Shown here one piece after another: positions 1-6,432 of a stretch of 9,042 nucleotides of DNA. Position numbers and translations under genes: made by a program. Positions within the stretch are counted from its first letter, which is position 1; each line of letters starts with the position of its first letter. This stretch comes from an uncultured Kroppenstedtia sp. (GTDB lineage: Bacteria; Bacillota; Bacilli; Thermoactinomycetales; DSM-45169), in NCBI GenBank assembly GCA_959600065.1, contig CAUGKZ010000042.1, forward strand, positions 1-9,042, read 5' to 3'. Below the pieces are notes generated by a model, which ran no database searches, had not been told where the DNA came from, and was given only the letters and a program-made list of their open reading frames with translations.

Positions 1-500
1 CTCCCCAATATGATGAATATGTGGATACATATAAAGCGATGGAAAAGCTTTATAAAGAGGGTCGGGTGAAAGCGATCGGGGTTTGTAACTTTGAAGTGGA
101 GCATTTGCAGCGGCTGCTGGATGAGTGTGAGGTCAAGCCGGTGCTCAACCAGGTGGAATGTCATCCCTACTTGGCGCAAAAGGAGTTGAAGAAGTTTTGT
201 GCTGAGCACGATATCTTTGTAGAGGCGTGGAGCCCGCTGGATCAGGGGGGCGAGGTGCTTCAAGACGAAGAGATTCAAAAGATCGCCGCCGCCCATGGCA
301 AAACCAATGCCCAGGTGATTTTGCGTTGGCATCTGCAAAACAACACGATTGTCATTCCGAAGTCGGTGACACCCTCCCGGATCGAAGAAAACTTTAATGT
401 CTTCGATTTTGAGCTGACCGCAACGGAAATGAAGGCGATCGATGCTCTCGACCGCAACGCTCGCAGAGGTGCGCATCCCAATGAAATGAACAAGCGCTAA
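1..500 (+). CDS. Aldo/keto reductase, C-terminal part (5' end outside window)
   Basis: NAD(P)H-dependent reductase of aldehydes and ketones, TIM-barrel AKR superfamily, cytosolic. The open frame enters from the left edge (first full codon at base 3) and ends in TAA at 498-500, giving 165 residues of a family that usually has about 275-280. The catalytic Asp/Tyr/Lys/His residues lie in the missing N-terminal part. Visible family segments are EGRVKAIGVCNF, the NQVECHPY strand, VEAWSPL, QVILRWHLQ, and the cofactor-phosphate loop IPKSVTPSRIEEN, where Lys, Ser and Arg normally contact NADPH. It closes with the usual IDALDRN tail. The internal GTG at base 21 is not the real start, because coding continues upstream in frame. 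It resembles the broad-specificity Bacillales AKRs such as YvgN and YtbE; the natural substrate cannot be read from the sequence. A terminator hairpin follows the stop. Confidence 0.93.
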   Translation, partial: PQYDEYVDTYKAMEKLYKEGRVKAIGVCNFEVEHLQRLLDECEVKPVLNQVECHPYLAQKELKKFCAEHDIFVEAWSPLDQGGEVLQDEEIQKIAAAHGKTNAQVILRWHLQNNTIVIPKSVTPSRIEENFNVFDFELTATEMKAIDALDRNARRGAHPNEMNKR

Positions 501-510
501 CTCCTTATTA

Positions 511-543
511 AAAAGGTCCGTTCCCAACCGGGACGGTCCTTTT
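511..543. terminator. Hairpin terminator between convergent transcripts, likely bidirectional
   Basis: The arms 511-525 and 530-543 pair as AAAAGG..CCG.TCCC with GGGACGG..CCTTTT. There is one T-T mismatch (517/537), one bulged T (521) and an AACC loop. On the plus strand it lies 10 nt after the aldo/keto reductase stop and is followed by TTTTGTTG. On the minus strand it ends in CCTTTTT, so it could also stop transcripts of the PTS operon arriving from the right, although those would first cross about 250 bases of non-coding DNA. No other terminator-like hairpin was found after the patB-type gene. Confidence 0.8.
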
Positions 544-794
544 GTTGTGGCAAAGAGGTTATTATCCATCCGTCTCTCTTGATTATCATCTAAGGAATCT
601 TCAACTTCATCTGGATGGTTCTTCGTTATTTTAACGAGACTTCCCCTCACCAGATTAGGATTTCTGCGAGACCAAGTCATTCCATGTGAAACCCCACCCT
701 TCCTCCGATGCTTCCTCCCCGCTTTTGAGAGGGATCTTGCTTTTCAAAACCGGAGGGGACCGTCTTTCCTTAAACGCGAATTACCAGACACACT
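544..794. other. Non-coding interval between convergent genes
   Basis: About 250 bases between the terminator hairpin and the end of the MalY/PatB-type gene. I see no open frame with a ribosome binding site or protein-like sequence. The only structure is a small AT-rich hairpin at 623-637 (TCGTTA, TTT loop, TAACGA) and a weak long-loop pairing around 711-757 involving CCTCC and GGAGG. Neither has a T-run on the right side to act as a terminator. It is probably the untranslated 3' tail of the PTS operon message. Confidence 0.6.
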
Positions 795-1976
795 CTAGAT
801 TTTTGACAGACACTGGGATAATCTCTGTAAAGCTTCTTCGACAATCGCGCGTGGACAGCCAAGATTCATTCGAGCAAACCCTTCGCCGTCGGCAATAAAA
901 TCATTGCCACTTTCGAGAGCGAGCCTTCCTTCATGAATAAGGAGCTTTTGTAATTGATGATGGCTTAATCCAACCGCCCTAAAATCGAGCCAGGCGAGAT
1001 AGGTGGCCTCTGGATGGATCAGGGTAACGTTGGGCAGAGAGGTGTTTATAAAGTTACGAACCAGATCAATATTTTTCTCGATATAGGCAGTTAACTGATC
1101 AAGCCAATCATCACAACGTGTATAGGCAGCGATGAGCGCGGGAACCGCAAACACATTGGGTGAGGTAATGGAATGAGTGGCCAGCTGTTTTTGCAGTCGT
1201 GCGCGAAGATCAGCGTTTGGGATCACGGTATAAGATGATTTTAAGCCGCCAAAATTAAATGCTTTGTTCGGTGAGACACATATCAGACAATGATCCGCAA
1301 TCGAATGGGACAGGCTGGCAAAAGAAGTCGGTTGATGGCCATATAAACAGAGGTCTTTATGAATTTCATCGGATACGATCAATACATCGTTTTCCAAACA
1401 AATCCGGCCCACCTCTAATAACTCCTCTGCTGTCCAGACGCGGCCGGTCGGGTTGTGCGGATTGCAGAATATCATTAATTTGACCGCGGGATCCTTAGCC
1501 TTTGCCTCTAAATCATTCAAGTCTAATGTATACCGACCATTTTCTAGCATCAATGGATTGGTGACCAATTCACATCGATGCCGTTCAACAGCACGTTGAA
1601 AAGGTTGATAACCTGGCGTTTGGACGATAACTTTGTCACCCGGTTGACAAAACGCTTGAACGATATAGTGGAGTGTGCTGACGGTGCCATGTGTGAGTGT
1701 AATCCAATCTTTTTCGATGGTCCATTGATGACGACGTAAATTCCAATCCGTAATTGCCTGGTAATACGTATCCGGGACATAGGTGTACCCATAAATACGC
1801 TGGTCCACTACCGCTTGCATTGCCTCTATAACCGGTGGTGGGCAGGCAAAATCCATATCAGCGATCCACATTGGGAGTATATCAGTAGTTTGAAATTCCT
1901 TGATCAGGATATCCTTGGACCATTTACGCGCATTGGTTTTCGAACGGTCAATCAGTTCATCAAAATTATAGTTCAT
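795..1976 (-). CDS. MalY/PatB-type PLP-dependent C-S lyase / aminotransferase
   Basis: Fold-type I PLP enzyme of the MalY/PatB group (cystathionine beta-lyase or cysteine-S-conjugate beta-lyase with aminotransferase fold), cytosolic, 393 aa, the usual family length. Visible motifs are MWIADMDF near residues 36-43, the TPGYQPF segment at 120-126, CNPHNPTGRVW at 171-181 with the PLP-ring Asn, SDEIHKDL at 202-209 with the Asp that contacts the pyridine nitrogen, SPNKAFNFGGLKS at 235-247 with Lys238 as the Schiff-base lysine, and the carboxylate-binding Arg369 in FARMNLGCPR. All key residues are present. The ATG at 1976 overlaps the EIIBC stop by 11 nt, and a moderate AAGGCGG site lies 9 nt upstream inside that gene, suggesting translational coupling. 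It is the last gene of the PTS operon. Known family reactions release pyruvate, ammonia and a thiol from cystathionine or S-conjugates. The substrate here is unknown, and a pure aminotransferase role is possible. Confidence 0.9.
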   Translation of the reverse strand: MNYNFDELIDRSKTNARKWSKDILIKEFQTTDILPMWIADMDFACPPPVIEAMQAVVDQRIYGYTYVPDTYYQAITDWNLRRHQWTIEKDWITLTHGTVSTLHYIVQAFCQPGDKVIVQTPGYQPFQRAVERHRCELVTNPLMLENGRYTLDLNDLEAKAKDPAVKLMIFCNPHNPTGRVWTAEELLEVGRICLENDVLIVSDEIHKDLCLYGHQPTSFASLSHSIADHCLICVSPNKAFNFGGLKSSYTVIPNADLRARLQKQLATHSITSPNVFAVPALIAAYTRCDDWLDQLTAYIEKNIDLVRNFINTSLPNVTLIHPEATYLAWLDFRAVGLSHHQLQKLLIHEGRLALESGNDFIADGEGFARMNLGCPRAIVEEALQRLSQCLSKI

Positions 1977-3402
1977 TGGCTTGGGCCGCCTTTCTTTCCA
2001 TACGGTTCTTGCGCATCTTTTTAAATAGAATAACGAGGATCAGATTGATCACAATGCCGATGATTAATACGAGATAATAGGTAAAAGGAGGTTTGACAAT
2101 CCCGACAATAGGATCAAGAATACCCGCCCCTGGCGCGATTCTGGTGATATGAGCCATTGCACCTAAAGCACCGGTAAGCGCACCTGCAATCATCTGGGCA
2201 CTGATGACAGGGATCGGATCATTGACTGCGTACGGGATGGCCGGTTCCGTGATGCCGAAAAGCCCAACGATGCCGGCGGATTTTCCATTTGCGATTTCAT
2301 CGGTTTTAAAAAGCTTTGGAGCGATGAATGTCGCGATTCCCAGGGCGGCAGGGGGAATCACCGTTACTAAAGCAACCGTACCAAACAAGTAGGCATTCCC
2401 TTCCGGAATTAATCCTAAGGCGAACAGGTAAGCGGTTTTGTTAATGGGTCCGCCCATATCAAAGGCAATCATCATACCGATTACTGCGCAGATCACTGCC
2501 AGACTGGAAGAAGGAATAGAACTTAAAAAGTGCGTAAGTCCCAGCATCAGCCCAGAAATGACCGGTCCGACGACATAAAAAACGACAATCGAGATCAGTA
2601 AAGTGGTGACGGCAGGTATAATTAAGAACGACATTAATGGATGGAGAGACTTTGGCAATTTTAGTCGCTTAAAGTATTTGACAAAGTAACCGACGAGTAG
2701 GCCGACCAAGATAGCTCCTAAAAATCCAGCGCCGCCTTTTGTGCCAAGTATATCCGCCTGATTAGCGAGCCACGCGCCGATCATGGCCGGTGCCAGAGCG
2801 GGTTTATCGGCAATTGAATAAGCGGTATAGCCGGCGAGGATCGGGATCATTAAGGCAAAGCCAATCACGCCGACTTGCTCAAGTAAATAGGGAAAAGACC
2901 CCGGTACGGTTTTGCCCCCGCCAACCAATGCCGCTGATATCGCCATTAAGATCCCAGCTGCGGTGACAAAAGGAATCATGAAGGAAACGCCATTCATTAA
3001 ATGTTGGAAGACCCCTGAGATTCCCCTTTTTCCCGTATCTGAAGAGGGGTCGGTTTGTTGGCCGTCACCTGTCGCATGATAAACTGGAACATCCTGCTGA
3101 AGCCGATCCAAGATGTTTGCGACGTTTTTTAAAACATCGGATACGTCGACAATTAAAACCCTTTTACCGTCAAAACGTTTCATATCATCCGCTGACACTC
3201 CCCGGCCAGTGGCGACGATGACAAAATCGGCTTGAGCGATATCTTCTTTTGTTAACTCATTTTCGATCCCGATGGATCCTTGTGTTTCTACTTTAATCGT
3301 ATCTCCCTGTTTTGAAGCCTCCGTTTGCAAGGCCTCTGCCGACATATAGGTGTGGGCGATCCCCGCCGGACAGTTCGTGATGGCAACCAGATTTCTTCCC
3401 AT
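1966..3402 (-). CDS. PTS permease, fructose-family EIIBC
   Basis: Membrane permease that imports and phosphorylates a sugar, 478 aa. The IIB domain (about 1-100) carries the phosphocysteine motif TNCPAGIAHTYMSAEAL with Cys11, close to the family CPTGIAHT. A polar linker (about 105-128) leads to the IIC domain (about 130-465), with hydrophobic segments such as 136-160, 177-196, 226-241, 258-283 and 441-460. It includes the fructose-type motifs AGYTAYSIADKP, FDMGGPINKTAY and GITEPAIPYAVNDP; Glu386 should be in the substrate site. The usual fructose version is GITEGAIPFA, so the Pro in place of Gly at 387 hints at altered specificity. Unlike Bacillus FruA it has no fused IIA; that is a separate gene 32 nt upstream. 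The ATG at 3402 has GGGGAG 6 nt upstream. The stop lies inside the start of the next gene. The sugar is not determined; fructose is only the family label. Confidence 0.93.
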   Translation of the reverse strand: MGRNLVAITNCPAGIAHTYMSAEALQTEASKQGDTIKVETQGSIGIENELTKEDIAQADFVIVATGRGVSADDMKRFDGKRVLIVDVSDVLKNVANILDRLQQDVPVYHATGDGQQTDPSSDTGKRGISGVFQHLMNGVSFMIPFVTAAGILMAISAALVGGGKTVPGSFPYLLEQVGVIGFALMIPILAGYTAYSIADKPALAPAMIGAWLANQADILGTKGGAGFLGAILVGLLVGYFVKYFKRLKLPKSLHPLMSFLIIPAVTTLLISIVVFYVVGPVISGLMLGLTHFLSSIPSSSLAVICAVIGMMIAFDMGGPINKTAYLFALGLIPEGNAYLFGTVALVTVIPPAALGIATFIAPKLFKTDEIANGKSAGIVGLFGITEPAIPYAVNDPIPVISAQMIAGALTGALGAMAHITRIAPGAGILDPIVGIVKPPFTYYLVLIIGIVINLILVILFKKMRKNRMERKAAQANEL

Positions 3403-3434
3403 GATGGTCTCCCCTTGTCTTGTTTTGTCGTGGT

Positions 3435-3875
3435 CTATGCCCTTTGAAACAATGCCGCTATTTCTCGCTTGGTGGTACTATTCATTAATCTGTCACGAAA
3501 GTCATCATGGATTAAGCGCCGCGAGATTTGTGAGAGTAGCTTCAGATGTTCAGTCCCCGCCTCCTGTTCCGGCACGGCTAATGCGATCGCAACATGAACG
3601 AACTGATCATCTAAAGCCTTCCAATCAATACCATCCGTAAATTTCACAACAAAAACCGCTGGTTTAACCACTTCTTTAATCTTTGCGTGTGGAATCGCAA
3701 AGCCGTTTCCAAAACCGGTTGTGGCTTCCTTTTCTCGTTGCCATAAGCCTGTGAAGTAGGCTTTTTTACTTGTAACAACCCCCGCCTGTTCCGCGAATTC
3801 CGCAATATTTTTCAATGCATTTTTTTTATTGCGGGCCTCGATGTTCAGAAAAATATGGTCTTCAGATAGTTCCAT
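3435..3875 (-). CDS. PTS EIIA component, fructose/mannitol family
   Basis: Soluble phosphocarrier that takes phosphate from HPr and passes it to the IIB domain of the neighbouring permease; 146 aa, normal for a free PTS_EIIA_2 protein. The active-site stretch is GFGNGFAIPHAK with His63 as the phosphorylated residue. The later AIALAVPEQEAGTEHLKLLSQISRRL block is also family-typical. The start is taken at the ATG at 3875 because GGGAGG lies 9 nt upstream. The same frame can be extended to a TTG at 3926, but that start has no ribosome binding site and adds 17 residues unlike the family. It sits 77 nt after the regulator stop and 32 nt before the permease start, so it is likely in one transcript with both. 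It forms the complete EII complex with the downstream EIIBC. Confidence 0.93.
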   Translation of the reverse strand: MELSEDHIFLNIEARNKKNALKNIAEFAEQAGVVTSKKAYFTGLWQREKEATTGFGNGFAIPHAKIKEVVKPAVFVVKFTDGIDWKALDDQFVHVAIALAVPEQEAGTEHLKLLSQISRRLIHDDFRDRLMNSTTKREIAALFQRA

Positions 3876-3884
3876 GGTCCATTT

Positions 3885-3890
3885 CCTCCC
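3885..3890 (-). promoter_or_regulatory. Ribosome binding site fixing the EIIA start
   Basis: GGGAGG on the minus strand, 9 nt before the ATG at 3875. It decides for the internal ATG over the longer TTG reading. Confidence 0.75.
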
Positions 3891-3952
3891 TTTTTCTGTG
3901 TGCCAATCAGTAAGAGTCCAACCCAAGTGACAGGTAGGGATGAACCCATGAT

Positions 3953-5935
3953 TTAACCAGTTGAATGGTGGATCAGTTGATAAATGTGATGCGGATCCTG
4001 TGCTTTCTTCAGCGCCTGAAGGAGATCCGTATTTTCAAAAATACGATACAGTTCCCTCAGTGCAAGTCGAAAGTCGATGCTGCCTGTCGTTTTTACTGCA
4101 ATAAGAAAAATGAGTGAAACATCTTCAGACCCCCAATCTACTGGGTGTTTGCTTGTATAGATCACAAGGTGCGGCTTATGAATATAGGTTTCCGTACCGT
4201 GTGGAATTGCAATGCCATTCCCGACTGAAGTGGGGGCACGCGCCTCCCGCTCAAAAACGGAATCCTCATAGTCCGGATCGACAAAAGCCCTGGTATGAAG
4301 GGCTTCACAAATAAAATGTAGAATCTCCCGTTTGTTACGAGTTTTCTCTTGAGCAAAGATTAAATCAGGATCCAGCATTTGCGATAATATGGAAGGTGCC
4401 TGGGTGTCGATCGATCGTCGTTCATTAGGCTTGTTTTTTAACCCGAAAATGGTTTGATTGATTTTAACGATGTCTTGTTCATCTAAAATCGGTGAAACGG
4501 TTACAATGGGTTTTTGTTCAGATTCCATGGGCACTGTCGTAATAATAAAATCGATTTCCCTCAAATCGATTTTTCCCAACTGGGTTAAAGGAATGACATC
4601 GACAACTTGTATTTCAGGGATACGATTTTTCATTCGGTTTGCTAAAAATTGCGATGTGCCAATCCCATCGTAACAAACAATCACCACCCGTTTAGGTTGA
4701 TCGTAAATCCGACGTTCAATGGCTGCCAAAAAGTGCAGGGTAATGAATCCAACTTCATCCTCATTTAATTGGACATGAAATTGGTTTTCTATAAAAATCG
4801 AAATCAACCAAGTCATACCGAAAATAGAGTGGTAACGCGATTTAATGGCCATGAGCATGGGATTATTTAAATTCAATCCAATTTTCAAGCGTTGCAACAT
4901 CGGCTCTATATGCAATTTCAAGCCATTTTGTAACTCAGTATCCTCGCGTAAGTCGATCTCCATCACTTTCGAAAAAGCATCAATCATCTCTCGAATGGTT
5001 TGATGGATGGTAAGCGAATTTAGTTCCACTTCACTTGTAAGATATCTGTTCCGTTCGCTGCAATGGAAGAGATAAAGCGCGAGGTACTTCGCTTCAGCTG
5101 CTGTGATGGAATAGTTAAAGATACGATGGATGTTACGGATTAGTTGTCCTGCGATATTCTCAACCTTTGGTTCAACAGATTGTTGTTCCAGAAAGGAAAA
5201 ATCGGCATGTCGATCTTGCATGACCCGTTTAATTAAAATCAACATATGCGTGACAACGTTTTGATAGTAAAGATCGTTGATAGCGAGGTTATTTTCCCGT
5301 TCAATGTCGTTAATGAGTTGTAGAACGCCCGCGACCATTTCAGTTGAAAAAAATTCACTTAGACGCTGCTTGGTGGTGGTGTCCAAACGGTCCCTTTTTT
5401 TTGAAAGAGGCTGGGTTTGTTGAAGATCCAGTATGGTTGCAATAAATGCGGCAATGGCTTGTCGTCGGTTTCTTTCAAGCCCCTCGACGTAAACCCCTTG
5501 ATGGTTGCGGACCAACTTTAGATGATAGTTCAGCAAATTTTGCCCAATTTTGTCCATATCCTTTGCGATTGCTGTTTTGCTTACAAAATATTCCTCCGCA
5601 AATTTCTGCATGGATAGAGGATGATTTTGATGGAGTAACCGAAGTGCGATCCGTTTTTGGCGCTCTTCGGTTGAATATGGATCAAAAGTCTCCGGCTTCA
5701 TATTGACTCGGCTTAAGATATTCAAGCGGTCTTGACGATCGACGATCAATTTTGTGCCAACACCCGGTTTGCGATCTAATTTAAACCCCATGGATTGTAC
5801 AATGTGCTCGATTTCCTGTAAATCGCTATAGATGGTACGCTCAGAATAACCCAACGCATCCGCATAATATTTGGCTCTTTTGTAATCGGTTTCATTTAAA
5901 AGTAAAAGGATTAATTTTTTTTGGCGACGATTCAC
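3953..5935 (-). CDS. PRD-domain transcriptional regulator (MtlR/ManR/LicR type) with EIIB-like and EIIA domains
   Basis: DNA-binding operon regulator controlled by PTS phosphorylation, 660 aa, the usual length of this class. Domains in order: N-terminal HTH (about 1-65, with YADALGYSERTIYSDLQEIE), a second Mga-like HTH (about 90-165, QKFAEEYFVSKTAIAKDMDKI), PRD1 (about 190-300), PRD2 (about 305-410), a GatB-like EIIB domain (415-500) with Cys421 in VCYDGIGTSQFLANRM, and a C-terminal EIIA domain (515-655) with His579 in GNGIAIPHG. Conserved PRD histidines are His230 (PRD1), His342 and His401 (PRD2); the second PRD1 position reads Tyr288 in LALYLF. The start is GTG at 5935 with an AAGGGGGTG-type site; the five G's lie 10 nt upstream. 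In the studied MtlR proteins, phosphorylation by HPr in PRD2 activates, and modification of the EIIB-like or EIIA-like domains damps activity. Being first in the operon, it probably regulates its own transcription. An RNA-binding antiterminator is less likely because the protein has two HTH domains and no CAT domain. Confidence 0.92.
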   Translation of the reverse strand: MNRRQKKLILLLLNETDYKRAKYYADALGYSERTIYSDLQEIEHIVQSMGFKLDRKPGVGTKLIVDRQDRLNILSRVNMKPETFDPYSTEERQKRIALRLLHQNHPLSMQKFAEEYFVSKTAIAKDMDKIGQNLLNYHLKLVRNHQGVYVEGLERNRRQAIAAFIATILDLQQTQPLSKKRDRLDTTTKQRLSEFFSTEMVAGVLQLINDIERENNLAINDLYYQNVVTHMLILIKRVMQDRHADFSFLEQQSVEPKVENIAGQLIRNIHRIFNYSITAAEAKYLALYLFHCSERNRYLTSEVELNSLTIHQTIREMIDAFSKVMEIDLREDTELQNGLKLHIEPMLQRLKIGLNLNNPMLMAIKSRYHSIFGMTWLISIFIENQFHVQLNEDEVGFITLHFLAAIERRIYDQPKRVVIVCYDGIGTSQFLANRMKNRIPEIQVVDVIPLTQLGKIDLREIDFIITTVPMESEQKPIVTVSPILDEQDIVKINQTIFGLKNKPNERRSIDTQAPSILSQMLDPDLIFAQEKTRNKREILHFICEALHTRAFVDPDYEDSVFEREARAPTSVGNGIAIPHGTETYIHKPHLVIYTSKHPVDWGSEDVSLIFLIAVKTTGSIDFRLALRELYRIFENTDLLQALKKAQDPHHIYQLIHHSTG

Positions 5936-5962
5936 AGCCGTTGCACCCCCTTTTTAGGCATC

Positions 5963-5987
5963 TGTGTTACTCGTTTATTATGACACA
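5963..5987. repeat. Imperfect inverted repeat in the leader of the PTS operon
   Basis: TGTGTTA at 5963-5969 and TGACACA at 5981-5987 are inverted repeats with one mismatch and an 11-nt AT-rich spacer. They lie between the candidate promoters and the regulator start codon and overlap the candidate extended -10 box at 5977-5985. This could be an operator half-site pair. The pairing is too weak to argue for an RNA terminator. Confidence 0.3.
5977..5985 (-). promoter_or_regulatory. Candidate extended -10 promoter for the PTS operon (P2)
   Basis: On the minus strand TGT-CATAAT gives the TGn extension plus a -10 hexamer matching five of six consensus bases. Transcription from it would give a leader of roughly 35 nt before the GTG. 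No good -35 box is seen at the normal spacing, so it competes with the upstream candidate P1. Confidence 0.3.
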
Positions 5988-6015
5988 TCAGGCGGCGAGG
6001 CATTATTTCATTTGT

Positions 6016-6035
6016 TTGCAAGAATATCGTTGCAA
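6016..6035. promoter_or_regulatory. Operator-like palindrome over the -10 region
   Basis: TTGCAAGAATATCGTTGCAA has two TTGCAA arms around a core with central ATAT, symmetric at 16 of 20 positions. It covers the candidate -10 box of P1, the place where a repressor, or the operon's own PRD regulator, could act. It does not fit the CcpA cre consensus, nor the B. subtilis MtlR consensus as I remember it (TTGNCACA-N4-TGTGNCAA). The binding protein is unknown. Confidence 0.35.
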
Positions 6036-6049
6036 AAGGTTTTTGTCAG
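6021..6049 (-). promoter_or_regulatory. Candidate sigma-A promoter of the PTS operon (P1)
   Basis: Minus strand: -35 CTGACA (6044-6049, five of six consensus bases), 17-nt spacer, -10 TATTCT (6021-6026, four of six). The transcription start would fall near 6014, about 80 nt before the regulator GTG. A palindrome at 6016-6035 overlaps the -10 box. Confidence 0.4.
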
Positions 6050-6083
6050 GGCTGTTGGTGAACCCTAAAGTGGATGATGAGAA

Positions 6084-6099
6084 CGAAAGGATCCTTTCG
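6084..6099. repeat. Perfect 16-bp palindrome
   Basis: CGAAAGGATCCTTTCG is fully self-complementary. Flanking GAG and CTC can extend the stem across a 2-nt bulge. It has no T-run on either side, so it is not a terminator. It may be a binding site for a dimeric protein or the end of a repeated element together with the inverted repeat at 6142-6206. Confidence 0.6.
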
Positions 6100-6141
6100 C
6101 TCTTCCCATTGCCCCCATCGAAAATATCGCTTGAGGGGACG

Positions 6142-6206
6142 GGGATGGTGGGACGGTTACGATCTCTTGCAAAGAGCGCAAAGGCGAATCAAAGTCCCAC
6201 CATCCC
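6142..6206. repeat. 13-bp perfect inverted repeat with 39-nt loop
   Basis: GGGATGGTGGGAC (6142-6154) and GTCCCACCATCCC (6194-6206) pair perfectly. The 39-nt loop contains a small inner hairpin CTCTT-GCA-AAGAG (6164-6176). The left arm can alternatively pair with CCCATTGCCCCC just to its left, so two exclusive folds exist. No T-run follows on either strand, which argues against an intrinsic terminator. Confidence 0.65.
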
Positions 6207-6229
6207 GACAGTATCAACACGCCTGGTTT

Positions 6230-6259
6230 TTGCCGGTCGGAAGCAGTAATTGGTATAAT
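6230..6259 (+). promoter_or_regulatory. Extended -10 promoter, plus strand, no gene assigned
   Basis: TGG-TATAAT at 6251-6259 is a perfect -10 hexamer with the TGn extension. TTGCCG at 6230-6235 (four of six consensus bases) is a possible -35 at 18-nt spacing. Transcription would start near 6266 and run against pncB. No coding region with a ribosome binding site and protein-like sequence follows before the hairpin at 6409-6427. Confidence 0.4.
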
Positions 6260-6402
6260 CTGCGCATAAAAGGCTTCCCCTAGAAGCATTGCGTGGTGCT
6301 TAGCCCCCAACAGAGAGGGAGTATGGGGATGGAGTTTTCTTGGCCTGATCATGGCTGGGATCGTTGCCGAGGCCATGGGGAGATTCTGCCCATAAGTGAA
6401 AT

Positions 6403-6427
6403 AAAAAAAGCCGGGGAAAGACCGGCT
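6403..6427 (-). terminator. Intrinsic terminator of the M67-pncB operon
   Basis: Minus strand: stem AGCCGG/CCGGCT (6409-6414 with 6422-6427), a 7-nt loop, then a run of seven T's (complement of A's 6403-6409, the last also in the stem). It begins 5 nt after the pncB stop codon. Read from the plus strand the same stem is followed by TCTTGTTC, a weaker but possible terminator. Confidence 0.88.
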
Positions 6428-6432
6428 CTTGT

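Larger units (their letters stand above)
6050..6402. other. Gene-free interval with structured element
   Basis: About 350 bases between the PTS operon promoter region and the pncB terminator. It holds a 16-bp palindrome, a 13-bp inverted repeat, and a plus-strand promoter with no evident gene; these are listed separately. Open frames cross it on both strands, but none has a convincing ribosome binding site. The longest on the minus strand (stop near 6065) starts inside pncB in the wrong frame and runs through the pncB terminator. Two of its minus-strand frames read oddly protein-like (GWWDFDSPLRSLQEIV in one, KRYFRWGQWEERKDPFVL in another). That would fit a repeated or decayed sequence rather than a living gene. 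Confidence 0.5.

Noticed and set aside
3876..3926. N-terminal extension of EIIA to TTG 3926
   Set aside because: No ribosome binding site precedes TTG, the added residues are unlike EIIA, and a good GGGAGG site precedes the internal ATG.
6000..6060. CcpA catabolite-repression (cre) site near the PTS promoter
   Set aside because: The nearest match has the CG shifted by one base from the consensus; no acceptable cre site was found.
6142..6206. T-box or other riboswitch, suggested by GGTGGGAC and the alternative pairings
   Set aside because: No T-box core (AGGGTGGNACCGCG), specifier stem or U-run terminator could be placed on either strand, and the downstream gene is a PTS regulator.
6270..6392. 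Short plus-strand hydrophobic reading (GVWGWSFLGLIMAGIVAEAM) ending at TAA near 6392
   Set aside because: No start codon with a ribosome binding site exists between the preceding stop at 6267 and the hydrophobic part, so it cannot be supported as a small membrane protein.
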